Positions 23,075-32,433 of a stretch of 37,297 nucleotides of DNA are shown here, in pieces; position 1 is the first letter of the stretch; the number at the start of each line of letters is the position of its first letter. The DNA lies in assembly GCA_023409955.1 (NCBI GenBank), contig JAEYQQ010000201.1, positions 1-37,297 on the forward strand. The letters are read 5' to 3'. Both the position numbers and the translations under genes were made by a program. The notes below the pieces were generated by a model. That model did not search any database and had not been told where the DNA came from. It saw only the letters and a program-made list of their open reading frames with translations. The DNA is from Bacillota bacterium (GTDB taxonomy: Bacteria; Bacillota; Clostridia; Christensenellales; Aristaeellaceae).

Positions 23075-25333
23075 ATGAATGCAAAAAAGCTGGTATCCCA
23101 AATGACGTTGGCAGAAAAGGCAGGCCTATGCTCAGGAAACGGATTCTGGCATATTAAAGGGATTGATAGACTTGGCATTCCCGCCGTCATGGTATCTGAT
23201 GGACCCCATGGGCTTCGGAAGCAGGATGCCTTCGGAGACCATATAGGGCTGAATGAAAGCATTTCTGCTGTTTGCTTCCCCTCAGCCGCTGGGCTGGCAT
23301 GCTCCTTTGATAGGGATCTCGCTTATACTCTTGGTGAAGCTTTGGGTGAAGAATGCCAGGCGGAAGATGTGGCTATCATCCTAGGTCCTGCCATCAACAT
23401 CAAGCGTTCCCCCCTTTGCGGACGCAATTTTGAGTATTTTTCTGAAGACCCCTTGCTGGCCGGGGAGTTGGCTGCTGCTTATATCAAAGGCGTTCAGTCA
23501 AAAAAGGTAGGCGTCAGTGTTAAGCATTATGCTGTCAATAACCAGGAACACCGGCGGATGACAGTAAATGCTGTGATAGATGAACGCACCTTCAGGGAGA
23601 TTTATCTTCCCGCCTTTGAAGTTGCCGTAAAACAAGCGCAGCCCTGGACGGTTATGTGCTCTTACAACAAGGTGAACGGTACCTATGCCAGCGAAAGCAA
23701 AAAGTTGCTTACTGATATTCTCAGAACCGAATGGGGCTTTGATGGCTTTACAGTAACGGACTGGGGTGCTTGCAATAACCATGTGGCAGGAGTGCTTGCA
23801 GGGCTTGATCTGGAAATGCCATCGACCAGCGGCGAAAACGATATGATGCTGGTTCAGGCTGTTCAAAATGGGATAATTCCCGAATCTGCTGTGGACCAAG
23901 CAGCCGAGCGAATCGTGAGGATCATCATCCGCTATATAGAAAACCGTGATACATCCGCTGTATTTGACCGTGGTGTACATCATCACCTTGCTCGGCGTAT
24001 AGCTAGGGAAAGCATGGTTCTATTAAAAAATGATAACAATCTCCTTCCTATTCGCGGTAACAAAAAGGTTGCATTCATAGGCAAATTCGCAAAAGAGCCC
24101 CGATTCCAAGGGGGTGGCAGTTCCCACATTAGCGCCAGCGATATTTTGTCTGCCATGCAAGCAGTACGCAGTGTTCATAGCAACGTCGCCTATGCAAAGG
24201 GGTATGAAACACAAGAGGATATTCTGATTCCCGAATTGCTTGAAGAAGCGATTGATGTAGCTGCGGCAGCTGACCTGGTGGTTCTTTTCCTGGGCCTGCC
24301 AGACGCTTTTGAGTCTGAAGGATATGACCGCACCCATATGCGGTTACCTGCATGCCAACTTCATCTGCTGAATGAAATCATTAAGGTACAGCAAAACGTC
24401 GTAGTTGTGCTGCACAATGGATCACCGGTGGAAATGCCTTGGGCTGAGCATGTTTCAGCCATATTGGAAGCCTATCTTGGCGGTCAGGCTGTAGGCGGAG
24501 CAGTGATTGATTTACTATTTGGCGCAGCCAATCCCTGCGGAAAACTGGCAGAAACCTTTCCCATCAAACTGGAAGATAATCCATCCTATCTTTATTTCCC
24601 TGGAACACGTGATACAGTGGAATATCGTGAAGGCATTTTTGTCGGCTATCGCCATTATGATGCAAAGAAAATGGAAGTACGATTCCCCTTTGGCCATGGC
24701 TTAAGCTATACCACCTTTGATTATAGTAACCTTCAATTAAGTACCAATGTTATCAGTGACGGTGAAACCCTTACTGTATCCTTTGATGTTACCAACACCG
24801 GTAATCTCACCGGCAAGGAGATTGCGCAGCTGTATGTTTCCAGCGCCCATACTGGTATCATCAGGCCTGAAAAGGAGCTTAAGGAATTTGCAAAGGTATC
24901 TTTGGCTCCCGGAGAAACAAAAAATGTACAGATACAGCTTAACAGGCGAGCCTTTGCTTATTATGAAACAGACATCCAAGACTGGTATGTAGAAAATGGA
25001 GCGTACAAGATTCTTGTTGGCGCATCCTCCCGGGATATCCGGCTGGAGGATACCGTGGAAATTAAAGATGCACCACAGATCCCTTATCGTTTCACCATGG
25101 ATTCGACTCTTGGTGATGTCATGGATAGTCCACTTGGGAAACCATTTGTCGAACAAATTATTCAAGGTATGGCGTCTTTTTCCCAAGCAGCAGATGAAGG
25201 CTCCGCCATAAGTCCTGAAATGATGGCGGCTATGATGCGTGATCTGCCGTTGCATTCCATCACTTCCTTTTCACAGGGAAAAATGCGACGTACTGAACTG
25301 GAAGAAATCGTTCAAAGGCTAAACAATGGCTAA
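23075..25333 (+). CDS. Glycoside hydrolase family 3 beta-glucosidase-type enzyme
   Basis: 752 residues with the three-domain GH3 layout. The TIM-barrel part holds SDGPHGLR, KHYAVNNQEHRR (Lys150-His151) and the nucleophile Asp229 in GFTVTDWGACN. The alpha/beta sandwich has GGGSSHIS and the acid/base region near LFLGLPDAFESEGYDR. A fibronectin type III-like domain follows (FDVTNTGNLTGKEIAQLYV). An extra tail of about 90 residues (STLGDVMDSPLG onward) is common in Clostridia GH3 proteins. There is no signal peptide, so it acts inside the cell on imported oligosaccharides. AAGGAG precedes the ATG by 8 bases. Beta-glucosidase or beta-xylosidase/arabinosidase activity cannot be told apart by eye; the arabinan locus next door makes plant-wall sugars likely. 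Confidence 0.93.
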   Translation: MNAKKLVSQMTLAEKAGLCSGNGFWHIKGIDRLGIPAVMVSDGPHGLRKQDAFGDHIGLNESISAVCFPSAAGLACSFDRDLAYTLGEALGEECQAEDVAIILGPAINIKRSPLCGRNFEYFSEDPLLAGELAAAYIKGVQSKKVGVSVKHYAVNNQEHRRMTVNAVIDERTFREIYLPAFEVAVKQAQPWTVMCSYNKVNGTYASESKKLLTDILRTEWGFDGFTVTDWGACNNHVAGVLAGLDLEMPSTSGENDMMLVQAVQNGIIPESAVDQAAERIVRIIIRYIENRDTSAVFDRGVHHHLARRIARESMVLLKNDNNLLPIRGNKKVAFIGKFAKEPRFQGGGSSHISASDILSAMQAVRSVHSNVAYAKGYETQEDILIPELLEEAIDVAAAADLVVLFLGLPDAFESEGYDRTHMRLPACQLHLLNEIIKVQQNVVVVLHNGSPVEMPWAEHVSAILEAYLGGQAVGGAVIDLLFGAANPCGKLAETFPIKLEDNPSYLYFPGTRDTVEYREGIFVGYRHYDAKKMEVRFPFGHGLSYTTFDYSNLQLSTNVISDGETLTVSFDVTNTGNLTGKEIAQLYVSSAHTGIIRPEKELKEFAKVSLAPGETKNVQIQLNRRAFAYYETDIQDWYVENGAYKILVGASSRDIRLEDTVEIKDAPQIPYRFTMDSTLGDVMDSPLGKPFVEQIIQGMASFSQAADEGSAISPEMMAAMMRDLPLHSITSFSQGKMRRTELEEIVQRLNNG

Positions 25334-25345
25334 TTAGTTATATAC

Positions 25346-25382
25346 AAGAAAGGCTACCCCTTTAAGGATAGCCTTTCTTATA
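25346..25382 (+). terminator. Rho-independent terminator of the GH3 gene
   Basis: AAGAAAGGCTA and TAGCCTTTCTT arms (25346-25356 and 25369-25379) around a 12-base loop. Positions 25383-25612 hold no gene or clear signal that I can see. Confidence 0.8.
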
Positions 25383-25612
25383 TATATGTGCGGGAAATCT
25401 ACGCCATAGATGACTGTATTTATCTTCGCTTCCTGCTATTAATATACAGGCATACCATGGTTGATTCCTTGACAGCCCAGTCTGCACGTCACATTTTGAA
25501 ACCATAAATCCACCAACCTCGAAATCCACTGTTCTGTATCACTTCAAGTATGATGGCATTATTTGATATTGCAGAATTTATGCGTTGACGAGCCCGCTAC
25601 CAAGACCACATG

Positions 25613-25641
25613 TTGAGAATTTCACTCGAAAAGGGTATACT
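25613..25641 (+). promoter_or_regulatory. Promoter of araD
   Basis: TTGAGA (25613-25618), exactly 17 bases and TATACT (25636-25641). A second TATAAT lies at 25652-25657 and could give a later start. Confidence 0.7.
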
Positions 25642-25687
25642 ATACTTAGTCTATAATAAGGCTTAGCCCATGGAAAGGCGGTTTTAT

Positions 25688-26383
25688 ATGTCTTTACAAG
25701 CATTGAAAGAACAGGTATATGAAGCGAATATCTCCCTTTGGAAAAGTGGGCTGGTGGTACTTACTTGGGGCAATGTTAGCGGCATCGATCGGGATCGCGA
25801 GCTGGTCGCCATCAAGCCTAGCGGTGTCAGTTATGCCAAAATGACGCCGGATGACATTGTCTTGGTTCGTCTGGATAATGGGCAGGCAGTCGACAGTAAA
25901 CTGCGACCCTCCAGCGACACGCCTACTCATTTAAAACTGTATCAGGCTTGGCCGGAGATTGGAGGCGTTACCCATACCCACAGCCGCATGGCAACTGCCT
26001 GGGCGCAGACGGGCCTGCCAATCCCCTGCTATGGTACCACCCATGCTGATACCTTCCACGGTCCAATCCCTTGTGCCCGTCCCCTTACCGCGGAGGAAGT
26101 AGCCCGTGACTATGAAGGCGTGACAGGCAGCTTAATCGTTGATACCTTTGCCAATACTCCCCAGCTTCACGTGCCAGCCATTCTTCTAAGCTGCCACGGT
26201 CCCTTTACTTGGGGTGAAACGCCGGAAAAAGCAGTGGAGAACGCCATCATTTTGGAAGAAGTGGCAGCTATGGCAACAGCAACAAGGCAAATAAGACCCG
26301 ATGCACCTTATTGCCCGGAGCATGTAAGCGAAAAGCACTTCCAACGCAAGCACGGCAAGAATGCGTATTATGGGCAGAAATAA
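25688..26383 (+). CDS. araD: L-ribulose-5-phosphate 4-epimerase
   Basis: 231 residues, the same length as the well-studied AraD. It converts L-ribulose 5-phosphate to D-xylulose 5-phosphate, the last step of L-arabinose breakdown. Visible are LTWGNVSG, KPSGVSY, PSSDTPTH, the zinc ligands His96 and His98 in GVTHTHSR and a third His near 172 in LLSCHGPFTWG. The ATG at 25688 has AAGGCGG about 6-8 bases upstream, while the ATG at 25670 does not; the shorter form also matches the family length. It has its own promoter and converges on the araB operon, so it is controlled separately from the other ara genes. Confidence 0.95.
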   Translation: MSLQALKEQVYEANISLWKSGLVVLTWGNVSGIDRDRELVAIKPSGVSYAKMTPDDIVLVRLDNGQAVDSKLRPSSDTPTHLKLYQAWPEIGGVTHTHSRMATAWAQTGLPIPCYGTTHADTFHGPIPCARPLTAEEVARDYEGVTGSLIVDTFANTPQLHVPAILLSCHGPFTWGETPEKAVENAIILEEVAAMATATRQIRPDAPYCPEHVSEKHFQRKHGKNAYYGQK

Positions 26384-26400
26384 TTACCTAAACACAATCA

Positions 26401-26438
26401 AAAAGAGCTTCCTTCCAATTCTGGAGGAAAGCTCTTTT
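26401..26438. terminator. Bidirectional terminator between araD and araB
   Basis: AAAAGAGCTT-CCTTCCA pairs with TGGAGGAA-AGCTCTTTT around ATTC, flanked by A and T runs, so it serves both convergent genes. Confidence 0.85.
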
Positions 26439-26448
26439 CATGTGATGG

Positions 26449-28119
26449 TTATACTCCCGCAACTCCCTTGCGCAAAGCCTTTAAACGTTTCATAACATCA
26501 TTACCGCCACGGCCAAAGAAATCATGGAGCAAATGGTATTCATCATACAGCTTGTTGTATATTGCCACATTTTCCGCAATGGGCATATACACCGTATCCT
26601 TCACCTTGCCCATATCCCTAGCAGCTTCGAACACATCGTCATAACCGCCGGCTGCTTTGCCTGCAGCCACAGCAGCAAAGATGGCACTGCCCAGGGCGGG
26701 ACCCTGCTTGGAAGCTGCGATACGTACAGGCATGTTTAGTACGTCAGCATAGATTTGCATGGCTATGGCATTCTTTTGACTGATACCGCCGGATGCGTAA
26801 AGCTCGTTTACCGGTACACCAGAATTTACAAAATTCTCAACGATCATACGGGTACCATAGGCAGTTGCTTCAATCAGCGCACGGTACATTTCCTCTGGCT
26901 TGGTCAATAGCGTCATGCCAACCATCAGGCCGGTTAGGTCCACGTCCACCAGCACGGAACGATTGCCGTTCCACCAATCCAGAGCAACCAAGCCGCTTTC
27001 GCCAACCTTTAAAGTACTGGCTTTTTCGGTAAGGTATGCATGGATATCCATGTCCTTTTCCTTGGCGGCCTTTACATAGGCTTCGGGGCAGCAGCGCTCT
27101 ACAAACCAGGCAAAATGGTCGCCTACGCAGCTCTGGCCTGCCTCGTAACCAAAGTACCCAGGCATAACGCCGTCTTCCACAACGCCGCACATACCGGGAA
27201 CTTCACTTTCTTTTTCACCCAGCATAATATGACAGGTGGATGTGCCCATGATGGCCAGCAACTTGCCAGGCCCGTCAATACCCACCGCAGGCATGCAGAC
27301 ATGAGCGTCCACATTGGCAACAGCCACTGCTGTGCCAGGGTTCAGACCGCACCAGTGAGAAGCTTCTACTGTAACTTCCCCCGCCTTTTGGCCAAGGGGG
27401 GATATATCCATAGATAGCTTATCCTCAACCAAATTCTCCAGCTTAGGATGCAGCTCTTTGAAAAAGTCCTTGCTTGGATAGCCCTTTTGCTTATGCCAAA
27501 GAGCCTTATAACCGGCGGTGCAGCTGTTGCGCGTTTCCTTGCCTGTAAGCTGCCAAATCACCCAATCTGCCGCTTCAATGATTCTATCAGCAGCTTCATA
27601 CACCTCCGGTGCTTCCTGGACAAGCTGCATTACCTTGGGCACAAGCCACTCGCTGGAAACCTTGCCGCCATAGCGGGGCAAGAAATCCTCGCCCCGTTTT
27701 TTAGCGACCTCATTTAACCGATTGGCATGATCCTGGGCTGCGTGATGCTTCCATAGTTTTACATATGCATGAGGGTTATGCTTAAATTGCGGCAACTCAC
27801 ATAGCGCCGTACCATCCTTTTTAACGGGCAGCACGGTACATGCAGTAAAATCGATACCAATACCGATCACATCCTGGGTATCAATGCCACTATCTCGGAT
27901 AACCTGGGGAATGGTTTTCTCCATCGCTTCAATATAATCCCTGGGGTATTGCAGCGCCCAATCGGGAGGTAGTTTTTGCCCATCCCATAGGGTTTCATCC
28001 ATGACAGCATGGGTGTAGGGCCACACTGCGGAAGCTAATTCCCGCCCGGTGCCAATCTCCACTGCAACTGCCCGGCCGGACAGTGTACCAAAGTCCATGC
28101 CGATTGTGTATTTGGCCAT
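26449..28119 (-). CDS. araB: Ribulokinase
   Basis: 556 residues of the FGGY kinase family, normal length for AraB. It phosphorylates L-ribulose with ATP. The start MAKYTIGMDFGTLSGRAV is the typical phosphate-binding strand; GIGIDFTACT, IAAMGTSTCH-like IMGTSTCHIML, and ELYASGGISQKNAI give the other kinase motifs. It is the last gene of the minus-strand arabinan operon, 19 bases after the second arabinofuranosidase, and is followed by a bidirectional terminator shared with araD. AraA, which makes its substrate, is not in the window. Confidence 0.96.
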   Translation of the reverse strand: MAKYTIGMDFGTLSGRAVAVEIGTGRELASAVWPYTHAVMDETLWDGQKLPPDWALQYPRDYIEAMEKTIPQVIRDSGIDTQDVIGIGIDFTACTVLPVKKDGTALCELPQFKHNPHAYVKLWKHHAAQDHANRLNEVAKKRGEDFLPRYGGKVSSEWLVPKVMQLVQEAPEVYEAADRIIEAADWVIWQLTGKETRNSCTAGYKALWHKQKGYPSKDFFKELHPKLENLVEDKLSMDISPLGQKAGEVTVEASHWCGLNPGTAVAVANVDAHVCMPAVGIDGPGKLLAIMGTSTCHIMLGEKESEVPGMCGVVEDGVMPGYFGYEAGQSCVGDHFAWFVERCCPEAYVKAAKEKDMDIHAYLTEKASTLKVGESGLVALDWWNGNRSVLVDVDLTGLMVGMTLLTKPEEMYRALIEATAYGTRMIVENFVNSGVPVNELYASGGISQKNAIAMQIYADVLNMPVRIAASKQGPALGSAIFAAVAAGKAAGGYDDVFEAARDMGKVKDTVYMPIAENVAIYNKLYDEYHLLHDFFGRGGNDVMKRLKALRKGVAGV

Positions 28120-28138
28120 TGATCTCGCTCCTTATGCG

Positions 28139-29647
28139 TTACTTCAGCAAACGTATTACATTCCAGCTCAAGCTAGGAAGAACCATGGTGAACCGGCCGC
28201 CATCTAGCTTACCGCCCTGGCCGGTTTTGGGAGATACGTTGTCTGGATCGTTCTCTGTGTTGACTGCTTTCACATCATCATGATGCAGTATGGAATGCTC
28301 AACTTTTGTGAAAGCGCCAAAATCACGAAGGTCAACACTTACTTCAATGTCTTCCGCCATATCTTTGCTGACAAAAAACAGCGTAACATTCCCGTCATCA
28401 TCCATCACGGCAGCGGAATCCACCAAGGGTACGCCGGAATACTTCTTACCGTCATACATAGGGGATTTCACCACAGGACGCAGAGATGTTCCACGGCCAT
28501 ACTTGCTAGCCTGCATCAGCGGCCAATAAATCGTCTGAGCCCAAGCTCCGCCGTTTTCACGGGTATGTATGGGGGCGATGGTGTTTACCAACTGTGCCAT
28601 GCAGGCCACCTTGACACGGTCAGCATTTTGCAGGAATGTGATCAGCATGGAGCCTACCAGAAGAGCATCCTCAAAGTTGTAGATGTCATCCAGCAGCGGC
28701 AGCGCCCGGCCCCAACGATCTAGCTTGTAAAGTTCCTGATCCTTTTGATTGGAATGATACCATACATTCCATTCGTCAAAAGATAAGTTTATCCTTTTCT
28801 TGGAATGCTTTTTCCCTTTAATCGCATCACAAATAGATACCACCGATTTGATAAAATCATCTAAATCCATGGTGCTGGCCAGGAAATCTGGGGTGTTGTT
28901 TTCTGCATTGCCATAATAACGGTGCAATGATACATAATCCACATGATCATAGCACTCTTCCAGCATCGTCAGCTCCCAATCACCAAAGGTCTTCATCTGG
29001 CTGGAGGATGAACCACATGCCACCAATTCGATGCTGGGATCCACCCACTTCATCATTTTAGCGCTTTCATAGGCAATACGGCCATACTCGTATGCGGTTT
29101 TCTGCCCCATCTGCCATGGACCGTCCATTTCATTGCCAAGGCACCAAAGCTTGATGTCCATGGGATCTTCTTTACCATTTTTACGGCGAAGATCAGACCA
29201 ATAGGTTCCTTTGGGATGGTTGCAATATTCCACCACATTGCGAGCAGCATCCGGGCCCCTGGTGCCAAGGTTGATGGCATACATCACCTCGCTACCAGCT
29301 TCTTTACACCAGTCATAGAACTCATGCAGGCCAACCTCGTTGGTTTCGGTGGTGAACCAGGCGAGGTCCAGCCGTTTGGGCCTGTCAGCCACGGGACCAA
29401 TGGAATCTTCCCAATTGAAGCCGGATACAAAGTTGCCGCCTGGATAACGAACCACAGGCACATCAAGCTTACGCACAAGGTCAAGCACATCTTTACGGAA
29501 GCCATACTTATCAGCCGTTGGATGGCCCGGCTCATAGATGCCGCCATATACACAGCGCCCCAAGTGCTCCACGAAATTTCCGTAAATTCGCTTATCTATG
29601 GTTCCTATGGCAAAATCCCGGTCCAGAACAACGGTAGCTTTTTTCAT
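28139..29647 (-). CDS. Alpha-L-arabinofuranosidase, GH51 (second copy)
   Basis: 502 residues from the ATG at 29647 (AAGGAG upstream); an extension to 29677 would overlap the previous gene. It releases terminal L-arabinose from arabinan or arabinoxylan pieces. The start has YGNFVEHLGRCVYGGIYEPG; the acid/base is Glu173 in CLGNEMDGPW and the nucleophile Glu292 in SFDEWNVWY. A beta-sandwich forms the last about 130 residues. There is no signal peptide, so it works on imported oligosaccharides. It lies 16 bases after the first GH51 gene and differs from it strongly in sequence, so the pair is not a recent duplication and probably differs in substrate. Confidence 0.95.
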   Translation of the reverse strand: MKKATVVLDRDFAIGTIDKRIYGNFVEHLGRCVYGGIYEPGHPTADKYGFRKDVLDLVRKLDVPVVRYPGGNFVSGFNWEDSIGPVADRPKRLDLAWFTTETNEVGLHEFYDWCKEAGSEVMYAINLGTRGPDAARNVVEYCNHPKGTYWSDLRRKNGKEDPMDIKLWCLGNEMDGPWQMGQKTAYEYGRIAYESAKMMKWVDPSIELVACGSSSSQMKTFGDWELTMLEECYDHVDYVSLHRYYGNAENNTPDFLASTMDLDDFIKSVVSICDAIKGKKHSKKRINLSFDEWNVWYHSNQKDQELYKLDRWGRALPLLDDIYNFEDALLVGSMLITFLQNADRVKVACMAQLVNTIAPIHTRENGGAWAQTIYWPLMQASKYGRGTSLRPVVKSPMYDGKKYSGVPLVDSAAVMDDDGNVTLFFVSKDMAEDIEVSVDLRDFGAFTKVEHSILHHDDVKAVNTENDPDNVSPKTGQGGKLDGGRFTMVLPSLSWNVIRLLK

Positions 29648-29663
29648 ATATATCGCTCCTTTT

Positions 29664-31166
29664 TTATTTTTCTTCAAAGGTTAAAGCAACCACAGCGCAG
29701 GATGGCAGATCAAAGGAAATTTCAGTACCGGCACAATCGGGTATTACCGTGACATTTTCCAGCGAAACTGGATGGACAGCGTTCTTTTGCTCAAATGTAT
29801 TATGAGCATTAATAGCTCCTGATATCACACTAGCTTCCTTCAGTACGTATGCTTTTCCATCCAACCTCATCTCCATGGATGTTCCCAGGGTGGCATGGAG
29901 GTTGGCAACGGTTACATGCACACGGCCTTCGTAATCTATAGATGCAGATTCGCTGATGCGTTCAAAAGAACCCATCTTTGATTCCAGCAGCTCATTGGAG
30001 GCAATACTTTGGACCAAGTCGTTTTCCTGGTGGACCTTGAATAAGTCAAACACATGATATGTCGGCGTTAAAAGCATATCATCACCGTCGGTGAGGATCA
30101 TGGCCTGAAGCACATTTACGGTTTGAGCTAAGTTCGCCACACGAACCCTGCGGCTGAATTTGTTGAACAGGTTCAGATTCATGGCTGCTACCATAGCATC
30201 CCGCATGGTGTTTTGCTGATACAGAAAGCCAGGATTAGTATCTGGTACCACATTGTGCCAGGTGCCCCATTCGTCCACGATAAGCCCTACCCTGCCTTTG
30301 GGATCAAAGCGATCCAAGATGGCACTATGGCCTTTAAGCAATGTTTCCATAAAAGAAGACTGATACATGGTTTGATAATACAAGGTTTCATCAAACGCTG
30401 TAGCGCTGCCTTTGTCCGACCATTCGCCTGTGGTGATGGTATAGTAGTGCAGAGATATGCCGTTCATCATACCGCCAGCCCGTTCCATCAAGGTTTGGGT
30501 CCAATCATAAGCAGGGTTTTCTCGACTGGTTCCAGGACCACAGGCTATTTTATAAATCTTGTTGCCGCTGTAATTGCGTACATATGTCTGATAACGGCGG
30601 TACTCATCCGCATAGTACTCTGGGCGCATGCTGCCCCCACATCCCCAGTTCTCATTGCCTACACCAAAGAAAGAGAACTTCCATGGGTCTTCACGCCCAT
30701 TTTGCTTGCGCAGCATAGTAAGCGGAGATACCTCACCGGAGGTCATGTATTCCACCCACTCCTGCATCTCCTGTACGGTACCGGAGCCCAGATTACCGTT
30801 GATATAAGGTTTACAGCCTAGCTGCTCACACAAATCCATGAACTCATGTGTGCCAAAGCTGTTGTCTTCCACCACGCCGCCCCAGTGGTTATTGATCATT
30901 TTCTTGCGACTTTCCTTGGGGCCTATGCCATCTTTCCAGTGATACTCATCTGCAAAGCAGCCTCCTGGCCAGCGAAGGTTAGGGATTTTTACATGGCGCA
31001 GCGCATCTGCTACATCCTTACGAATGCCATGGGTATTTCCTATGGATGAACCTTCCCCTACATACAAACCTCCATAAATGCAACGCCCAAGATGCTCGGA
31101 AAAGTGTCCGTAAATATCTTTGGAAATCTTAGAGACTCTTACACCGGGTGCGACCAGCAAACGCAT
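29664..31166 (-). CDS. Alpha-L-arabinofuranosidase, GH51 (first copy)
   Basis: 500 residues. IYGHFSEHLGRCIYGGLYVG, LRWPGGCFADEYHW and GTHEFMDLCEQLG are standard GH51 stretches. The acid/base is Glu172 in GVGNENWGCGG and the nucleophile is Glu299 in LIVDEWGTW. The C-terminal about 150 residues form the beta-sandwich domain. GGAGG lies before the ATG at 31166. No signal peptide is present. It is the second gene of the operon, 68 bases after the ArsR-like regulator. With the second GH51 and araB it forms a pathway from imported arabino-oligosaccharide to L-ribulose 5-phosphate, lacking only the isomerase. Confidence 0.95.
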   Translation of the reverse strand: MRLLVAPGVRVSKISKDIYGHFSEHLGRCIYGGLYVGEGSSIGNTHGIRKDVADALRHVKIPNLRWPGGCFADEYHWKDGIGPKESRKKMINNHWGGVVEDNSFGTHEFMDLCEQLGCKPYINGNLGSGTVQEMQEWVEYMTSGEVSPLTMLRKQNGREDPWKFSFFGVGNENWGCGGSMRPEYYADEYRRYQTYVRNYSGNKIYKIACGPGTSRENPAYDWTQTLMERAGGMMNGISLHYYTITTGEWSDKGSATAFDETLYYQTMYQSSFMETLLKGHSAILDRFDPKGRVGLIVDEWGTWHNVVPDTNPGFLYQQNTMRDAMVAAMNLNLFNKFSRRVRVANLAQTVNVLQAMILTDGDDMLLTPTYHVFDLFKVHQENDLVQSIASNELLESKMGSFERISESASIDYEGRVHVTVANLHATLGTSMEMRLDGKAYVLKEASVISGAINAHNTFEQKNAVHPVSLENVTVIPDCAGTEISFDLPSCAVVALTFEEK

Positions 31167-31234
31167 ATGTCATTCCTCCATCCCTCAACACTTCGTTTGA
31201 AAAATCAGAGTAACCACTGTATAACAGCTTGCTT

Positions 31235-32170
31235 TTACAGGATACTTCTTTTGCCCGATACCTCCTTGTAGTACAAGCGTACCTTGATATCCTCATGATA
31301 ATTGCCAAAGGCACGGCCAAAGATGGTCAGACCGCCCTGGTTTTTGGCTTTTTCCGGTGCGCTTATACGCAAGGAAAGGCCAGAGCCATGCTGTATACCT
31401 AGTTCTTCAACAGTCACATCCGATATCTTACCTCCATCAACGAATGTACCGTTTTCATTAATTGACAACAGCTTATACAAGCCATGCTGGTTCCAATTTC
31501 GATACCACCATGATGGATTATAGATGCCCTGCTGCTTACCAAAATCCCCTGGACTAGTCCAATACCCAACCTCTTTCCCATTGATTGTAAAATAGATATC
31601 GCTAGGCCAATCTTCAGACAATCCAGGAGCTTCAGATGCCAGTTCCAATGATACTTGGAACTCCCGCAGATGCTGGTTCGCGTTGAGATAATTGGGAATC
31701 ATATACTCGATATACCCGCGCCCTAGCCAGAGGATGCTGGCTTGAACCCGTTCAGGTGATGCAAAATACCTGGGATCGTCAACTTCGCCAATCAAATGCT
31801 CAGGTGTGGCAATCCCGCATGTGGGATATACCTCCCAGGAAGTGTATTGACCAACACTGATTTCTGTTTCATAGACATTCTTTTCATATTCATTTTCAAA
31901 AGGCTCAATCAGTATGCTTTCGCTGTTGACGCGGCACACTTTTTGAACGCCATGTTTGCCCACAGCCATATCAATAACTACCAACCCGCATTCGGTAAGC
32001 GCTTTAATATGAGGAGTCAATGCACCGTTTGTCAACCGTAATGCTTCAGAAATGGATGACATGCGCATAGGACCATTTTCCAATAGCATTTCAATTATGG
32101 TGATTCTCACATCGGAGCTTAATGCGCGAAACAAAGGCAACCCATCTCTATACTTACGTATATGGAGCAT
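31235..32170 (-). CDS. ArsR-like winged-helix regulator with a large C-terminal domain, first gene of the arabinan operon
   Basis: 311 residues. A winged helix-turn-helix occupies about 10-85 (LFRALSSDVRITIIEMLLEN, ISEALRLTNGALTPHIKALT, ECGLVVI). The remaining about 220 residues have no metal or PTS motif. They contain many Trp, Tyr and Gly residues (GKEVGYWTSPGDFGKQQG, YNPSWWYRNWNQHGLYK), which suggests a beta-rich, sugar-binding-like domain. AAGGAGG lies before the ATG. Its place at the head of two arabinofuranosidase genes and araB suggests it senses arabinose or an arabino-oligosaccharide and controls the operon. The usual regulators of this pathway in Bacillota are AraR (GntR-type), so this is a different solution. 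The regulatory role is inferred from context. Confidence 0.8.
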   Translation of the reverse strand: MLHIRKYRDGLPLFRALSSDVRITIIEMLLENGPMRMSSISEALRLTNGALTPHIKALTECGLVVIDMAVGKHGVQKVCRVNSESILIEPFENEYEKNVYETEISVGQYTSWEVYPTCGIATPEHLIGEVDDPRYFASPERVQASILWLGRGYIEYMIPNYLNANQHLREFQVSLELASEAPGLSEDWPSDIYFTINGKEVGYWTSPGDFGKQQGIYNPSWWYRNWNQHGLYKLLSINENGTFVDGGKISDVTVEELGIQHGSGLSLRISAPEKAKNQGGLTIFGRAFGNYHEDIKVRLYYKEVSGKRSIL

Positions 32171-32385
32171 AAAAAGCCTCCTTATACCCTACATGGTGCG
32201 TCCCATTTTGATTAATAATTTAACAAAGGATCATGGTAAACCTTTACATTCTTGTTGAAGTCTAACTTAACCAGATGTACATATCATTTCATATTTATCT
32301 AAACTATTTTGCACATATGTAAACTTAATTGTATGATACTCCGCAAATATGCCATTGTCAACCCCAAATGAAAAGAACTTGAAAA
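32171..32385 (-). promoter_or_regulatory. Control region of the arabinan operon, no clear promoter assigned
   Basis: This AT-rich stretch before the regulator has a weak candidate (TTTACC, 17 bases, TATTAA) and a palindromic ACATATGT, but no convincing promoter or operator. No open frame of note is present. Confidence 0.25.
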
Positions 32386-32413
32386 CTGCCGGCTGATGTA
32401 CATCAGCCGGCAG
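32386..32413 (-). terminator. Perfect 14-bp inverted repeat terminating the second ABC operon
   Basis: The arm CTGCCGGCTGATGT is followed directly by its perfect complement. On the minus strand TTTTC-AAGTTCTTTTC follows, so it ends the ABC exporter operon. It lies 20 bases after the stop at 32434. Confidence 0.8.
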
Positions 32414-32433
32414 CGAGTATTTAGATATGATGT

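Noticed and set aside
23498..23986. A 162-codon open frame on the minus strand
   Set aside because: Antisense to the GH3 catalytic domain, which is clearly the coding strand there.
30213..30821. A 202-codon open frame on the plus strand
   Set aside because: It lies fully antisense to the first GH51 gene, has no ribosome binding site and its translation resembles no protein.
28139..31166. A recent duplication of the GH51 gene
   Set aside because: The two proteins share only core motifs and differ through most of their length.
31167..31234. A CcpA (cre) site before the first GH51 gene
   Set aside because: The best match departs from the cre consensus at its conserved TG, so it is not reported.
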